A stretch of DNA of 33,624 nt from Gp6-AA40 sp046732795 (GTDB lineage: Bacteria; Acidobacteriota; Vicinamibacteria; Vicinamibacterales; UBA2999): assembly GCA_046732795.1 (NCBI GenBank), contig JBKPNV010000279.1, positions 1-33,624 on the forward strand. The letters run 5' to 3'. Below the pieces are notes generated by a model. The model made no database searches, was not told the origin of the DNA, and was given only the letters and a program-made list of their open reading frames with translations. Position 1 is the first letter of the stretch. Each line of letters opens with the position of its first letter. The translations under genes were made by a program, and so were the position numbers. This document shows positions 24,858 through 32,526 of the stretch, one piece after another.

Positions 24858-25556
24858 ATGAGCGGTAAACGCGTCGCGATAGTTCAATCCAGCTACATTC
24901 CGTGGAAGGGTTACTTCGACCTGATACGAGCATCGGACGAGTTCATCCTGCTCGACGATGTGCAGTTCACGAAGCGTGACTGGCGCAGCCGCAATCGGAT
25001 CAAGACACAGCACGGGCCGGCGTGGCTGACGATCCCGGTCCGGACCAAGGGACTCTACACGCAACTGATCCAGGACACGTATGTTTCAGACGCGCAGTGG
25101 GGCGCGGCACACTGGGCCACGTTGCGCGCCAGTTACGGACGCGCCCCGTTCTTTCGTGAGTACGAAGAGCGGATTGCCGCGCTCTACGAGGCTCGCGGCC
25201 GCGATGAGCGTCTCAGCGATGTGAACTTCCGATTCATTTCGACGATCTGCGCGCTGCTCGGCATCACGACGCCTCTCAAGTGGTCGACCGATTACGGCGC
25301 CCCCGCAGGCAAGAACGAACGTCTCATCGAGCTGTGTCGAAAGGCGGGCGCGACCGCCTACGTCTCGGGCCCGAACGCGCGGGGATATCTCGACGACGCG
25401 CAGTTTGCCGCCGCGGGAATTCAGGTACAATTCGCCGATTACAGTGGCTATCGGGAATACCCTCAGCCCTGGCCGCCATTCGAGCATCATGTGAGCGTGC
25501 TGGATCTGCTGTTCTCAGTCGGACCTGACGCACCGCATTACCTGAAAGCGCTCTAA
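24858..25556 (+). CDS. WbqC-like family protein
   Basis: 232 residues from ATG 24858 with AGGAG upstream. The opening KRVAIVQSSYIPWKGYFDLI and FILLDDVQFTKRDWRSRNRI are the hallmark of the WbqC-like family (Pfam WbqC), along with WLTIPVRTKG, NERLIELCRKAGATAYVSGP and FADYSGYREYPQPWPPFEHH near the end. The family is common in O-antigen and capsule loci. Its biochemical role is not settled; an amidotransferase or acyltransferase-like role in amino-sugar or glycine-containing side-group addition has been considered. It starts the plus series, divergent from PhyH/WecE, and is seven bases before the GtrB-like GT2. Confidence 0.9.
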   Translation: MSGKRVAIVQSSYIPWKGYFDLIRASDEFILLDDVQFTKRDWRSRNRIKTQHGPAWLTIPVRTKGLYTQLIQDTYVSDAQWGAAHWATLRASYGRAPFFREYEERIAALYEARGRDERLSDVNFRFISTICALLGITTPLKWSTDYGAPAGKNERLIELCRKAGATAYVSGPNARGYLDDAQFAAAGIQVQFADYSGYREYPQPWPPFEHHVSVLDLLFSVGPDAPHYLKAL

Positions 25557-25563
25557 GGACTGA

Positions 25564-26550
25564 ATGCCGTACGACGTTCGCGTGTCCGTTGTCACCTCGA
25601 TGTTCCGGTCGTCGCCCTTCCTCGAGGAGTTCTACGCGCGCACAGTCAAGGCCATTTCAGCGATCTCCTCTTCCTACGAGATCGTCTTCGTCAACGATGG
25701 CTCGCCGGACGATTCGCTCGCCGTCGCGCTGCGACTCCGTGAGCGCGATGCCCGGGTGCGAATCATCGATCTGTCCCGGAATTTCGGTCACCACCGGGCG
25801 TTGATGACCGGTCTGACAATGGCGCGCGGTGAACTGGTCTTCCTGATCGACTGCGACCTCGAGGAAGAGCCGGAATGGTTGTTGCGGTTCCACGAAGTGC
25901 TTCGACGCACCGGTGCCGACGTCGTCTACGGTGTCCAGTCCCAGCGTAAGGGCGGCCTTCTGGAACGGGTGAGCGGCGACCTGTTCTACACCGTGATCAA
26001 CCGCTTGCTCACCGATCAAATCCCGCGCAACGTGCTCACGGTGCGACTGATGACCCGGCGCTACGTGCGCGCGCTCGTCCAGCACATGGATCGCGAAATC
26101 TGCCTCGCCGGACTCTGGGTGATTACGGGATTCGATCAGCGGCCGCTCGAAGTCGTCAAGGGCAGCCGGCCCGGCAGCAGTTACAGCCTGAGAGCTCGGG
26201 CATCTGCGCTGGTGAACGCCGTCACCTCGTTCAGCAACCGGCCGCTGATCTACATCTTCTACATGGGCGCAGTCGTCGTCACGATCTCGTTGCTCGCCGC
26301 GTCCGTGCTCGTCGTCCGAGCGTTGACCGGCCATATCGGAGTGGCCGGCTATGCCTCGCTGATTATCTCGATCTGGTTCCTTGGCGGCCTGACGCTGTTC
26401 AGCGTGGGGATCGTTGGCGTCTACCTCGCGAAGGTGTTCACGGAAACCAAGAACCGGCCCTACACCGTGATTCGCGCTGAATACGGCACTCCGGAGGTCG
26501 ATGAGCACGCTGGAACTCCTGCGGCAGACGCGGCAGTATTACGACGGTAA
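25564..26550 (+). CDS. DPM1/GtrB-like polyprenyl-phosphate glycosyltransferase (GT2, two TM helices)
   Basis: 328 residues from ATG 25564 with AAGGA upstream. GT-A motifs: VRVSVVTSMFRSSPFLEEF, YEIVFVNDGSPDDSL, LSRNFGHHRALMTGL and LVFLIDCDLEEEPEWL, where DCD is an intact DxD motif. Two membrane helices follow (IYIFYMGAVVVTISLLAASV and the region SLIISIWFLGGLTLFSVGIV), then YLAKVFTETKNRPYTVI, the signature end of GtrB and ArnC relatives. Such enzymes make undecaprenyl-phosphate sugars that feed GT-C transferases on the outer side of the membrane. Unlike the paralog at 11286 the metal motif looks complete. Its last 50 bases overlap the methyltransferase gene, indicating coupling. Confidence 0.88.
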   Translation: MPYDVRVSVVTSMFRSSPFLEEFYARTVKAISAISSSYEIVFVNDGSPDDSLAVALRLRERDARVRIIDLSRNFGHHRALMTGLTMARGELVFLIDCDLEEEPEWLLRFHEVLRRTGADVVYGVQSQRKGGLLERVSGDLFYTVINRLLTDQIPRNVLTVRLMTRRYVRALVQHMDREICLAGLWVITGFDQRPLEVVKGSRPGSSYSLRARASALVNAVTSFSNRPLIYIFYMGAVVVTISLLAASVLVVRALTGHIGVAGYASLIISIWFLGGLTLFSVGIVGVYLAKVFTETKNRPYTVIRAEYGTPEVDEHAGTPAADAAVLRR

Positions 26551-27145
26551 ACTCGCCGAGCATGGGCCGACGGCGCGCGGCGTCGACTGGAACTCCGAGG
26601 AATCACAGCGTCTGCGCTTTCGCGAGCTTGCGCGGTTGATCGAGGACGATCGTGATGCCAGCGTCCTCGATTACGGGTGTGGATACGGCGCGCTCAGAAC
26701 GTACCTGAGGGAACGCGGGCACCGCGGGCCCTACATCGGCTTCGACATCAGTCAGCGAATGATCGATGCCGCCAGCGTCGGCGCCGTTGACGGCGCCGCC
26801 CGGTTCGTCGCCGACCGGGACGCGTTCGAGCGCGTTGACTATACTCTGGCAAGCGGCATCTTCAACGTGAAGCAGGCCACATCCGACGAGCAGTGGAAAG
26901 CGTACGTTCTCGAGACGATCGAGGATCTCTCCAGAGTCAGCCAGCGCGGGTTCGCGTTCAACGCGTTGTCGCTGTATTCGGATCCAGAGAAACGGCGGAC
27001 TGACTTGTACTACGCCGATCCGCTCGAGCTGTTCGATCACTGCGCACGGCGGATCTCCCGACTCGTTTCACTGCTTCACGACACCCCGCTCTACGAGTTC
27101 ACCTTGCTGGTTCGGCTGGCGGCGCGGAGCAACGCTGGGACGTAG
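26501..27145 (+). CDS. Class I SAM-dependent methyltransferase
   Basis: 214 residues from ATG 26501, preceded by GGAGG inside the upstream gene (50-nt overlap). SAM-binding motif I is SVLDYGCGYGALRTYL, followed by YIGFDISQRMIDAA as motif II and DYTLASGIFNVKQ in the position of motif IV. The C-terminal part has FNALSLYSDPEKRRTDLYYADP and LLHDTPLYEFTLLVR. This resembles methyltransferases found in many polysaccharide clusters; the acceptor, probably a sugar hydroxyl or amino group, is not known. The stop is followed at once by a REP-like hairpin (27147-27164). Confidence 0.85.
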   Translation: MSTLELLRQTRQYYDGKLAEHGPTARGVDWNSEESQRLRFRELARLIEDDRDASVLDYGCGYGALRTYLRERGHRGPYIGFDISQRMIDAASVGAVDGAARFVADRDAFERVDYTLASGIFNVKQATSDEQWKAYVLETIEDLSRVSQRGFAFNALSLYSDPEKRRTDLYYADPLELFDHCARRISRLVSLLHDTPLYEFTLLVRLAARSNAGT

Positions 27146-27146
27146 T

Positions 27147-27164
27147 GTCCGGCTTCAGCCGGAC
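27147..27164. repeat. GTCCGGCT-TC-AGCCGGAC hairpin repeat
   Basis: A perfect 8-bp inverted repeat with a two-base loop lies one base after the TAG of the methyltransferase gene and about 30 bp before the next start. From memory, this motif recurs intergenically in acidobacterial genomes; within this window I saw one copy. It may act as an mRNA-stabilising or weak terminator hairpin, but it has no U-tract. Confidence 0.6.
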
Positions 27165-27196
27165 CGTGAAAGACGTGAACTACACTAACGACTCGC

Positions 27197-27856
27197 ATGG
27201 CACGTCTAGTGATCTTTGGTACAGGTGACATCGGTCGCCTGGCGAACTTCTACTTCAAACGCGACAGCCCGCACGAGGTCGTCGCCTTCACCGTCGATGC
27301 CGAATACCGGCGCGGCGACTCATTCGAAGGGCTTCCGCTCGTGGACGCCAGCGAGGTCGTATCGAGGTTTCCGCCTGGCGATCACGAGATGTTCGTGGCC
27401 ATCAGTTACGTCAGGATGAACCAGGTCCGGGCCGCCAAGTACGAGCAGATGAAGGGTGCGGGCTATCGACTGGTGAGCTACGTCAGCTCGCGCTGCTCGT
27501 ATCTGTCCGACCATCCACCTGGGGACAACTGCTTCATCCTCGAAGACAACACTATCCAGCCGTTCGTCAGGATCGGGAACAACGTCACGCTCTGGAGCGG
27601 AAATCACATCGGTCACGATTCGGTGATCGAGGATCACTGTTTCCTGACGTCCCACGTCGTCGTGTCGGGGAACGTGCGTGTGCGCCCCTACTGCTTCATC
27701 GGTGTCAACGCCACCATCCGGAACTCCATCGAAATTGCGCCCGCCACACTGGTTGGCGCAGGGGCCATCATCATGAAGAACACGCGGGAGAAAGGCGTCT
27801 ACCTGCCGCAGCGCGCCGAGCGTTTCTCCAAGACGAGTGACGAAATCGAGCTCTGA
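27197..27856 (+). CDS. NeuD/PglD-like hexapeptide-repeat acyltransferase
   Basis: 219 residues from ATG 27197. The N-terminal ARLVIFGTGDIGRLANFYF is a Rossmann-like NeuD/PglD opening, followed by VFTVDAEY-type strands (VVAFTVDAEY) and MFVAISYVRMNQVR. The C-terminal half is a left-handed beta-helix: GDNCFILEDNTIQPFVRIG, NNVTLWSGNHIGHDSVIEDH, CFLTSHVVVSGN, CFIGVNATIRNSI, VGAGAIIMKNT. GNHIGHDS carries the histidine expected to act as base. It is clearly paralogous to 7600-8280. A TACACT hexamer lies 10 nt before the ATG and no Shine-Dalgarno is seen, so it may have its own near-leaderless transcript as well as read-through. With WecE in the window, N-acylation of a 4-amino sugar is a fair guess. 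Confidence 0.87.
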   Translation: MARLVIFGTGDIGRLANFYFKRDSPHEVVAFTVDAEYRRGDSFEGLPLVDASEVVSRFPPGDHEMFVAISYVRMNQVRAAKYEQMKGAGYRLVSYVSSRCSYLSDHPPGDNCFILEDNTIQPFVRIGNNVTLWSGNHIGHDSVIEDHCFLTSHVVVSGNVRVRPYCFIGVNATIRNSIEIAPATLVGAGAIIMKNTREKGVYLPQRAERFSKTSDEIEL

Positions 27857-27935
27857 GCCACGCAGGACACAAAGAACAGGCCGCCACGAAGAACAGGAAG
27901 CTCACAACGAATGCCATGAATGGTACGTTTCTGAG

Positions 27936-28853
27936 ATGTCGGGACACTGGCGTCGCTTGGGCTTGATTGGCTCGGCGGCCGGCGCTGCTCCATGGGCCGT
28001 CACTCACTCGGCTTTGCCAGCGCTGTCGTCCCGAGCCGATGGCCACTGGGACGTGTATCTCAGCACCCGCGACGGAGAAGGACGTGCGCGGATCGCGCGG
28101 GGCCGGTTGCGTCTCGAGCCGACACCAACGATCGAGGACATCGAGACGAGCCCGGTGCTGGACCTCGGCAGCCTGGGGACCTTCGACGATCGCGGTGTCA
28201 CGATGTCCGCGATTGTCTCGGCAGAGGGTCGGCACTATCTCTACTACACGGGCTGGATGCTCGGTGTGACAGTTCCGTTCTACCTCGCTGCGGGACTGGC
28301 GATCTCCGACGATGGCGCAACATTCCACCGGCTGTCACAGGCTCCCCTGCTCGAGAGAAACGCGTCCGATCCGTTTTTGACGGCATCGCCCTTCGTCATG
28401 ATCGACAAAGGCCTGTGGCGAATGTGGTACGTGTCCGGTTCAACGTGGGCTCTCGTGAACGCGATGCCGCGTCACTCGTACCACATCAAGTACGCCGAAT
28501 CGAAAGACGGCGTTCATTGGACGCGCTCGGGCCTGGTCTGCCTGGACTACGCGTCCGACGAAGAGTACGCGTTCGCGCGGCCGTACGTCCGCTGCGACAA
28601 CGGGCGCTATCGCATGTGGTTCGCGGTAAGAGGGCAGCGATATCGCATCGGCTACGCCGAATCGGCCGATGGACTCACGTGGATGCGTCTCGATCACGAG
28701 CGTGGTCTGAGCGCCGCGGGATCCGGGTGGGACTCGGACATGGTCGAGTACCCCTGGCTCTTCGAGCACCACGGCCGCGAGTACATGCTCTACAACGGCG
28801 ACGACTACGGTCGATCGGGAGTGGGGCTGGCCGTCTGGGAATCCGCCGACTGA
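27936..28853 (+). CDS. GH43/GH32-like five-bladed beta-propeller protein
   Basis: About 305 residues from ATG 27936; the open frame to 27837 overlaps the acyltransferase gene and is low-complexity. The body has propeller-blade repeats: HYLYYTGWMLG, GLAISDDGATFHRLS, WRMWYVSGSTW, IKYAESKDGVHWTRSG, FARPYVRCDNGRYRMWFAV, IGYAESADGLTWMRLD and YPWLFEHHGREYMLYNG. This S-x-DG-x-[TH]-[FW] pattern marks the GH43/GH32/GH68 and related propellers. No signal peptide is evident, so it may stay in the cytoplasm, which is odd for a secreted glycosidase. Related proteins appear in O-antigen loci with unproven roles. Its 3' end overlaps the convergent gene by 49 nt. Confidence 0.75.
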   Translation: MSGHWRRLGLIGSAAGAAPWAVTHSALPALSSRADGHWDVYLSTRDGEGRARIARGRLRLEPTPTIEDIETSPVLDLGSLGTFDDRGVTMSAIVSAEGRHYLYYTGWMLGVTVPFYLAAGLAISDDGATFHRLSQAPLLERNASDPFLTASPFVMIDKGLWRMWYVSGSTWALVNAMPRHSYHIKYAESKDGVHWTRSGLVCLDYASDEEYAFARPYVRCDNGRYRMWFAVRGQRYRIGYAESADGLTWMRLDHERGLSAAGSGWDSDMVEYPWLFEHHGREYMLYNGDDYGRSGVGLAVWESAD

Positions 28854-30547
28854 GAAGCATCACCGGACGGAACTTCCATCGCTTCCAGGAAGGTCAGATA
28901 GAGCGGCCCGTGCTGTGTCATCAGTTGCTCACTGCCCATCACACGACCGCTGAGGCCATACGGCGCAAATACCTGGTCGAACGGAGCGGCCGCGTTCTCC
29001 TGTTCGCCGATCACCACGACCCTTGTCCCTGCCCGGATCTGTCTCGCCTGTTCAGGTGGGACCTCGGGAAATTTGTCCGAAGCGATGGTGTAGCCCCACA
29101 GATAGATCGATGTGAGTCCCTGGACGTAATGACCCAGCTTCTGCGGAGGCGTAAGCAGAAAACGCGGCTGCTCCGCGGTGATGTAGCGATCGACGATGCC
29201 AACACCGCGATTGATCACCTGAAAACCATCGGCTCTATCCGGGTAAGGACCGAAATCCGTCGTCACAGACAGCCAACCGTGCAGGCAAATCAGCGCGGCG
29301 ACAATCATGACGCGTCGTGGTATCGGCTGACGAATGAGCGCCACGCAGATCATCAGGGCAATGGTGACGGCGAGACCGGCCAGCCCGCCCGGCGGAAGCC
29401 GCACCGACGCCGGCCACACGAGTGACAAGACCATCGCCAGTGCACATGCCAGTACAACCGGGACATCAAGGTTTGCGCGCGCCGCCGTGCCGGCGAGCAC
29501 GGCACCGATCGCGATGAAGCTCCATGGAAGCAGCCACGACGTGTAGTAGTAGGTGTACAGGAGCGCGCCGTTTCCAGCCCAGTCCCACACCGCGAAGATC
29601 ACGCTGCACAGGACGAGAGAGGCGATCGCTCTCTGCCCTCCAGCCGTCAATGACTGGCGTCGTTGCGGCAGCAGCCAGACAACCAGCGACGCCACACACA
29701 CCGCCGCTGGAAGGAAGAACCAGGGGGCCATTGCGATCCACGCGAACCCCGTAACGTCCCACGGGTTCACGAGCCGCTGTTGGAGCATCCAGCGGAACGA
29801 GGGCATGAAGAAGTCCCAGTTCCCGCCGGCGCTCACGCTGACGATGCTGAGGATCGCTGTGCAGCCGACGATGCCGCCGCCCCACCAGAGGAGGCGCATG
29901 AACAGCGGTTGCCAGAGCGATGACTGCGCGGGCTGAAGACCGCGCTCTACCAGTTCTGGTCGATCGGTCGGGAACCAGATCAGGATCGACGGCAACATGA
30001 AGGCGGCGCCGATGTTCGAATGGAGCATCGCGCCGGCGGCGACGCCCGACGCGAGAGTCAGCCACCGGCTGTTCGCCTGAAGGCTGGCCATGAGAAGCGC
30101 CAGCGTGAGCAGCGTGTACGCGATCACCGCCCCGTCCACATAGTCCCACCCGAGCGCTCGAATGGCCGGAAGATACAGGCCGAACGCGACGGCTGAAAAC
30201 AAGGCGCCAGAGCTTCCCGCGACGCGACGGACGATCGAATAGAGCGACCAGACAGCGATGCAATAGAAGGTCAGATGGAGAATGAGCGCGGCTGCAATTG
30301 GACTGAACACGTGATAGGCGACATATCCCGGAACGATCCACGCCAGGCGCGTCCCGTAATACGTCGGCGGGAACATCGTCGAGGCATACGTCTCGAGGTG
30401 GTGAAAGAAACCGTGATAGACCCAAGCGTCAATGGCGTAGGTCAGCGAGTACATCCAATCCGGCACCGCAATCGTGACGACCGCCGGCAGGAGGAGCAGC
30501 GATAACCGGTGCCACTTCGGCACGTCGGCGGATAGTCTCATCCTCAT
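28805..30547 (-). CDS. Polytopic membrane glycosyltransferase-like protein (no VEDT module)
   Basis: About 580 residues from the ATG at 30547, which overlaps the upstream stop in an ATGA arrangement; the frame to 30760 is shadow. One helix (LSLLLLPAVVTIAVPDW) is followed by a first loop with YAIDAWVYHGFFHHLETY and YYGTRLAWIVPGYVAYHVF, comparable with DPWQYVGFF and RLPWILVGHA in the 20014-21900 paralog; both then have GWDY. About ten more helices follow, then a soluble domain with TAEQPRFLLTPPQKLGHYV and RVVVIGEQENAAAP. The tail after residue 560 is Ser/Ala/Gln-rich and is coded in the overlap with the convergent propeller gene. A GT-C transferase is likely; a polymerase role is not excluded. 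Confidence 0.75.
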   Translation of the reverse strand: MRMRLSADVPKWHRLSLLLLPAVVTIAVPDWMYSLTYAIDAWVYHGFFHHLETYASTMFPPTYYGTRLAWIVPGYVAYHVFSPIAAALILHLTFYCIAVWSLYSIVRRVAGSSGALFSAVAFGLYLPAIRALGWDYVDGAVIAYTLLTLALLMASLQANSRWLTLASGVAAGAMLHSNIGAAFMLPSILIWFPTDRPELVERGLQPAQSSLWQPLFMRLLWWGGGIVGCTAILSIVSVSAGGNWDFFMPSFRWMLQQRLVNPWDVTGFAWIAMAPWFFLPAAVCVASLVVWLLPQRRQSLTAGGQRAIASLVLCSVIFAVWDWAGNGALLYTYYYTSWLLPWSFIAIGAVLAGTAARANLDVPVVLACALAMVLSLVWPASVRLPPGGLAGLAVTIALMICVALIRQPIPRRVMIVAALICLHGWLSVTTDFGPYPDRADGFQVINRGVGIVDRYITAEQPRFLLTPPQKLGHYVQGLTSIYLWGYTIASDKFPEVPPEQARQIRAGTRVVVIGEQENAAAPFDQVFAPYGLSGRVMGSEQLMTQHGPLYLTFLEAMEVPSGDASQSADSQTASPTPDRP

Positions 30548-31533
30548 CGCTTCCGCACGTACAAGCCGGGCGCCGGCAATCCTGCGCGCGCGGCCGGCAC
30601 GAGGATCCCGCGGAGGTCCACCAGCGGAGGCACCGCTTCCCACGAGAAATCCACGTAGAAACAGCGGTCGGCGACGGTTCTGACGGGTGCCCTGACCAGA
30701 CCCCACGTCGGTGGGTTGACGTAGCTCACACCGCTCGAATGCCAGCGTCGGTCGCCCCACGGCGCCTCGGTCTCGCGGCCCTCATACGCTTTCGGGTTGA
30801 GGCGGTAGCTGCCTTCGTGATTCTGATGGTAGACGGGGCCGCCGATATCGCGCACGTCGAAGCCGCTCGCCAGCGCTTTGACGATGACGTTGCGGTCGAT
30901 GCCGATACGCGCGACGCGATAGACCTCGTTGAAGCCGCGGATCTCGTGAAACGATTGGCGATCGAGCAAGACGAAGTCGCCGGTGCCGCTGCCCATGTAC
31001 GGGCGCTTCAGCACATGCGCCGGTCCTGCCAGGTTGCGAGGATCCTCGAGCATCGCCCAGGTGACCTCATGGAGGTCCTCAGGCAGATTCAGATCATGGC
31101 GCGGCGCACGATACAACACCCCGGGTTGCAGCGTGCGCTGCTCCAGCGCGTCGAGCACGCGGCGACCCAGATAGACGTCGCAATTCGACGTCAGGATGTA
31201 TTCGCCGCAGGCGCGACGAACGCCGACATTCTTCGCCAGGAACTCGAGATACTCGAGTCTGGGATTCAAGGAAAGCGCCGTTTGATACTCGGGGTCCACG
31301 ATGTACCACGAGCACACGCGGCGATCGAAGCTCGGGAGCTCCTTCGCGATGTCGTCGAAGAGGAGGGAGCGGTCCGGCGGCGGTGCCCACTCGATGAAGA
31401 CGAACTCGTGAGCGACGCCGCGAGCCGTGAGTTGGTCGTGGTTGAACTGGAGCGTACGGAAGAACCGGGCGGCAAAATCGCCGCCGTAGCCGTCGTTGCG
31501 GCCAGTCAGGACGATGCTGAGGAGCGGCGGCAG
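30544..31533 (-). CDS. GT2-like glycosyltransferase with probable CTG start
   Basis: About 329 residues. A GTG at 31317 would remove the first third of the GT-A domain. Upstream of it the same frame is open to a TAG at 31558-31560 and codes for PPLLSIVLTGRNDGYGGDF, FNHDQLTARG and EFVFIEWAPPPDRSLLF, which align with the start of the paralog at 32527. No ATG, GTG or TTG lies at the right place; a CTG at 31533 preceded by CAGAGG is the best start. Later motifs are KNVGVRRACGEYILTSNCDVYL (cf. RNVGIRRACGEFILPTSSDI in the paralog) and GSGTGDFVLLDRQSFHEIRG. It lies between the coiled-coil gene and the membrane protein on the minus strand, likely one operon. Confidence 0.75.
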   Translation of the reverse strand: MPPLLSIVLTGRNDGYGGDFAARFFRTLQFNHDQLTARGVAHEFVFIEWAPPPDRSLLFDDIAKELPSFDRRVCSWYIVDPEYQTALSLNPRLEYLEFLAKNVGVRRACGEYILTSNCDVYLGRRVLDALEQRTLQPGVLYRAPRHDLNLPEDLHEVTWAMLEDPRNLAGPAHVLKRPYMGSGTGDFVLLDRQSFHEIRGFNEVYRVARIGIDRNVIVKALASGFDVRDIGGPVYHQNHEGSYRLNPKAYEGRETEAPWGDRRWHSSGVSYVNPPTWGLVRAPVRTVADRCFYVDFSWEAVPPLVDLRGILVPAARAGLPAPGLYVRKR

Positions 31534-31567
31534 CGTTTTCCTCTGGATGAGCGCGAGCTAGCGTCCC

Positions 31568-31978
31568 TCAGACTGGCGCTCGGGCTCCGCTGTGCTTCGA
31601 TATCGCTGCGCGGGTCCGTGCGTCCAGCACATTGGCGGCCCCCTCGAGGATGTCGAGCTTGACGTCGATGGCCATCAGATGCTCGCGCGCGAGCGCCAGC
31701 GACTGCTCGGCTTCGACGAGACGCACCCGCAGCAACCGCTCGATCTCATCCTGTCTCTGCCGCCGTTTTTCGCTGGATGTCGTAAGCCGATCGATGAGCT
31801 GTGCCTGGCGCTTGACTTCTGCTTCCAGACCTTTGGCGCGGGCCATCGCCTCGCTCGCCTTGGTTTTCCATGCGAGCGATCCGGCCTTCGCATCTTCAAT
31901 CATCTGCGCCTGCGCGGCGACCGAACGTGCTGGCGCCAGTCCCACCAGGGCGAGCACGCGGATCACCAGTTTCTTCAC
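31568..31978 (-). CDS. Small coiled-coil protein of unknown function
   Basis: 136 residues from a GTG at 31978 (MKKLVIRVLALVGLAPARS). After a short hydrophobic or amphipathic start, residues about 25-115 are almost entirely helical and charged (KTKASEAMARAKGLEAEVKR, SSEKRRQRQDEIERLLRVRL, EAEQSLALAREHL), indicating a long coiled coil, then VKLDILEGAANVLDARTR. No domain is recognised. It precedes the GT2 gene on the minus strand, and its mirror image is the small helical gene plus GT2 at 32145-33588. A scaffold or chain-length-type role is speculative. TATACT lies on the minus strand 12 nt before the start (31996 to 31991). Confidence 0.65.
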   Translation of the reverse strand: MKKLVIRVLALVGLAPARSVAAQAQMIEDAKAGSLAWKTKASEAMARAKGLEAEVKRQAQLIDRLTTSSEKRRQRQDEIERLLRVRLVEAEQSLALAREHLMAIDVKLDILEGAANVLDARTRAAISKHSGARAPV

Positions 31979-32144
31979 GGTTCGCCGCCGAGTATACTAC
32001 GGGGACTTTTGCTATCAGGACTCGCTTGTTGGTGCTGTTAGCGATGTCGTAGCCCACTGGAACCGTCCGGATTTCTCGCACCGGCGCGCGCCGATAGCCT
32101 CAACACAAGCGAGCTGTGGAGTAAAGACCCGCATCGGAGCCGTC
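31979..32144. promoter_or_regulatory. Divergent spacer with AGTATACT palindrome
   Basis: 166 bp between two divergent cassettes. AGTATACT (31991-31998) is a perfect palindrome giving a TATACT -10-like hexamer on both strands. On minus it lies 12 nt before the GTG of the coiled-coil gene, the same distance as the TACTAT palindrome at 5600-5609 from its starts. No convincing -35 element was seen. CGGAG before ATG 32145 is a plausible ribosome-binding site for the plus cassette. Confidence 0.35.
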
Positions 32145-32516
32145 ATGAGCGCAGCACCAGACTCATCCTGGCGCTTGCAGCGACTCGCACAGATCCTCGC
32201 AGAATCGAAACCCCTGCCTTCGACATCGGCGCGGGAGACGGATCCGGCGGATGTTCATCTTGGCAGCGTGTCGCTCGAGCGTATCAGCCGTCTCACCGCG
32301 GAGCTGTCACAAAAAACCGCGTCCGATATCGATGACATCGATCGCCTGGCCATGCGGTTACTCCTGAATGACTACACGGCTGCTGTCGCTCACCTCCGGG
32401 CAGCCATGCGCCTGGCGGAGCAACGGATGGCCGATGCGACCCTTCCCATCGAGCAAGCGGGACTGCACGTCAAGCAACGAGAAAAGCGTGGAACTCGCGC
32501 GCCGCGCGAACGTTGA
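32145..32516 (+). CDS. Small helical protein of unknown function
   Basis: 123 residues from ATG 32145, chosen for the CGGAG upstream; the open frame extends to 31632 but runs through the divergent coiled-coil gene. The sequence is polar and helical: SWRLQRLAQILAESKP, VSLERISRLTAELSQKTASD, DIDRLAMRLLLNDYTAAVAH and LRAAMRLAEQRMADATL, ending in a basic tail (KQREKRGTRAPRER). No transmembrane segment or known domain is seen. The gene ends ten bases before the ATG of a GT2 gene and mirrors the coiled-coil/GT2 pair on the other strand, so it may be a dedicated partner of that glycosyltransferase, which is inference. Confidence 0.6.
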   Translation: MSAAPDSSWRLQRLAQILAESKPLPSTSARETDPADVHLGSVSLERISRLTAELSQKTASDIDDIDRLAMRLLLNDYTAAVAHLRAAMRLAEQRMADATLPIEQAGLHVKQREKRGTRAPRER

Positions 32517-32526
32517 CGCGTCGTTC

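Noticed and set aside
27837..27935. Extended start of the propeller gene
   Set aside because: Low-complexity polar sequence overlapping the acyltransferase 3' end; ATG 27936 is better.
30548..30760. Extended start of the 28805 membrane protein
   Set aside because: Antisense-like arginine/glycine-rich sequence inside the GT2 gene; the ATGA overlap at 30547 fixes a more natural start.
31632..32144. Plus frame upstream of the small helical gene
   Set aside because: The first part is antisense to the coiled-coil gene and no ribosome-binding site is seen before 32145; the stretch around 31990-32090 reads protein-like but is probably chance.
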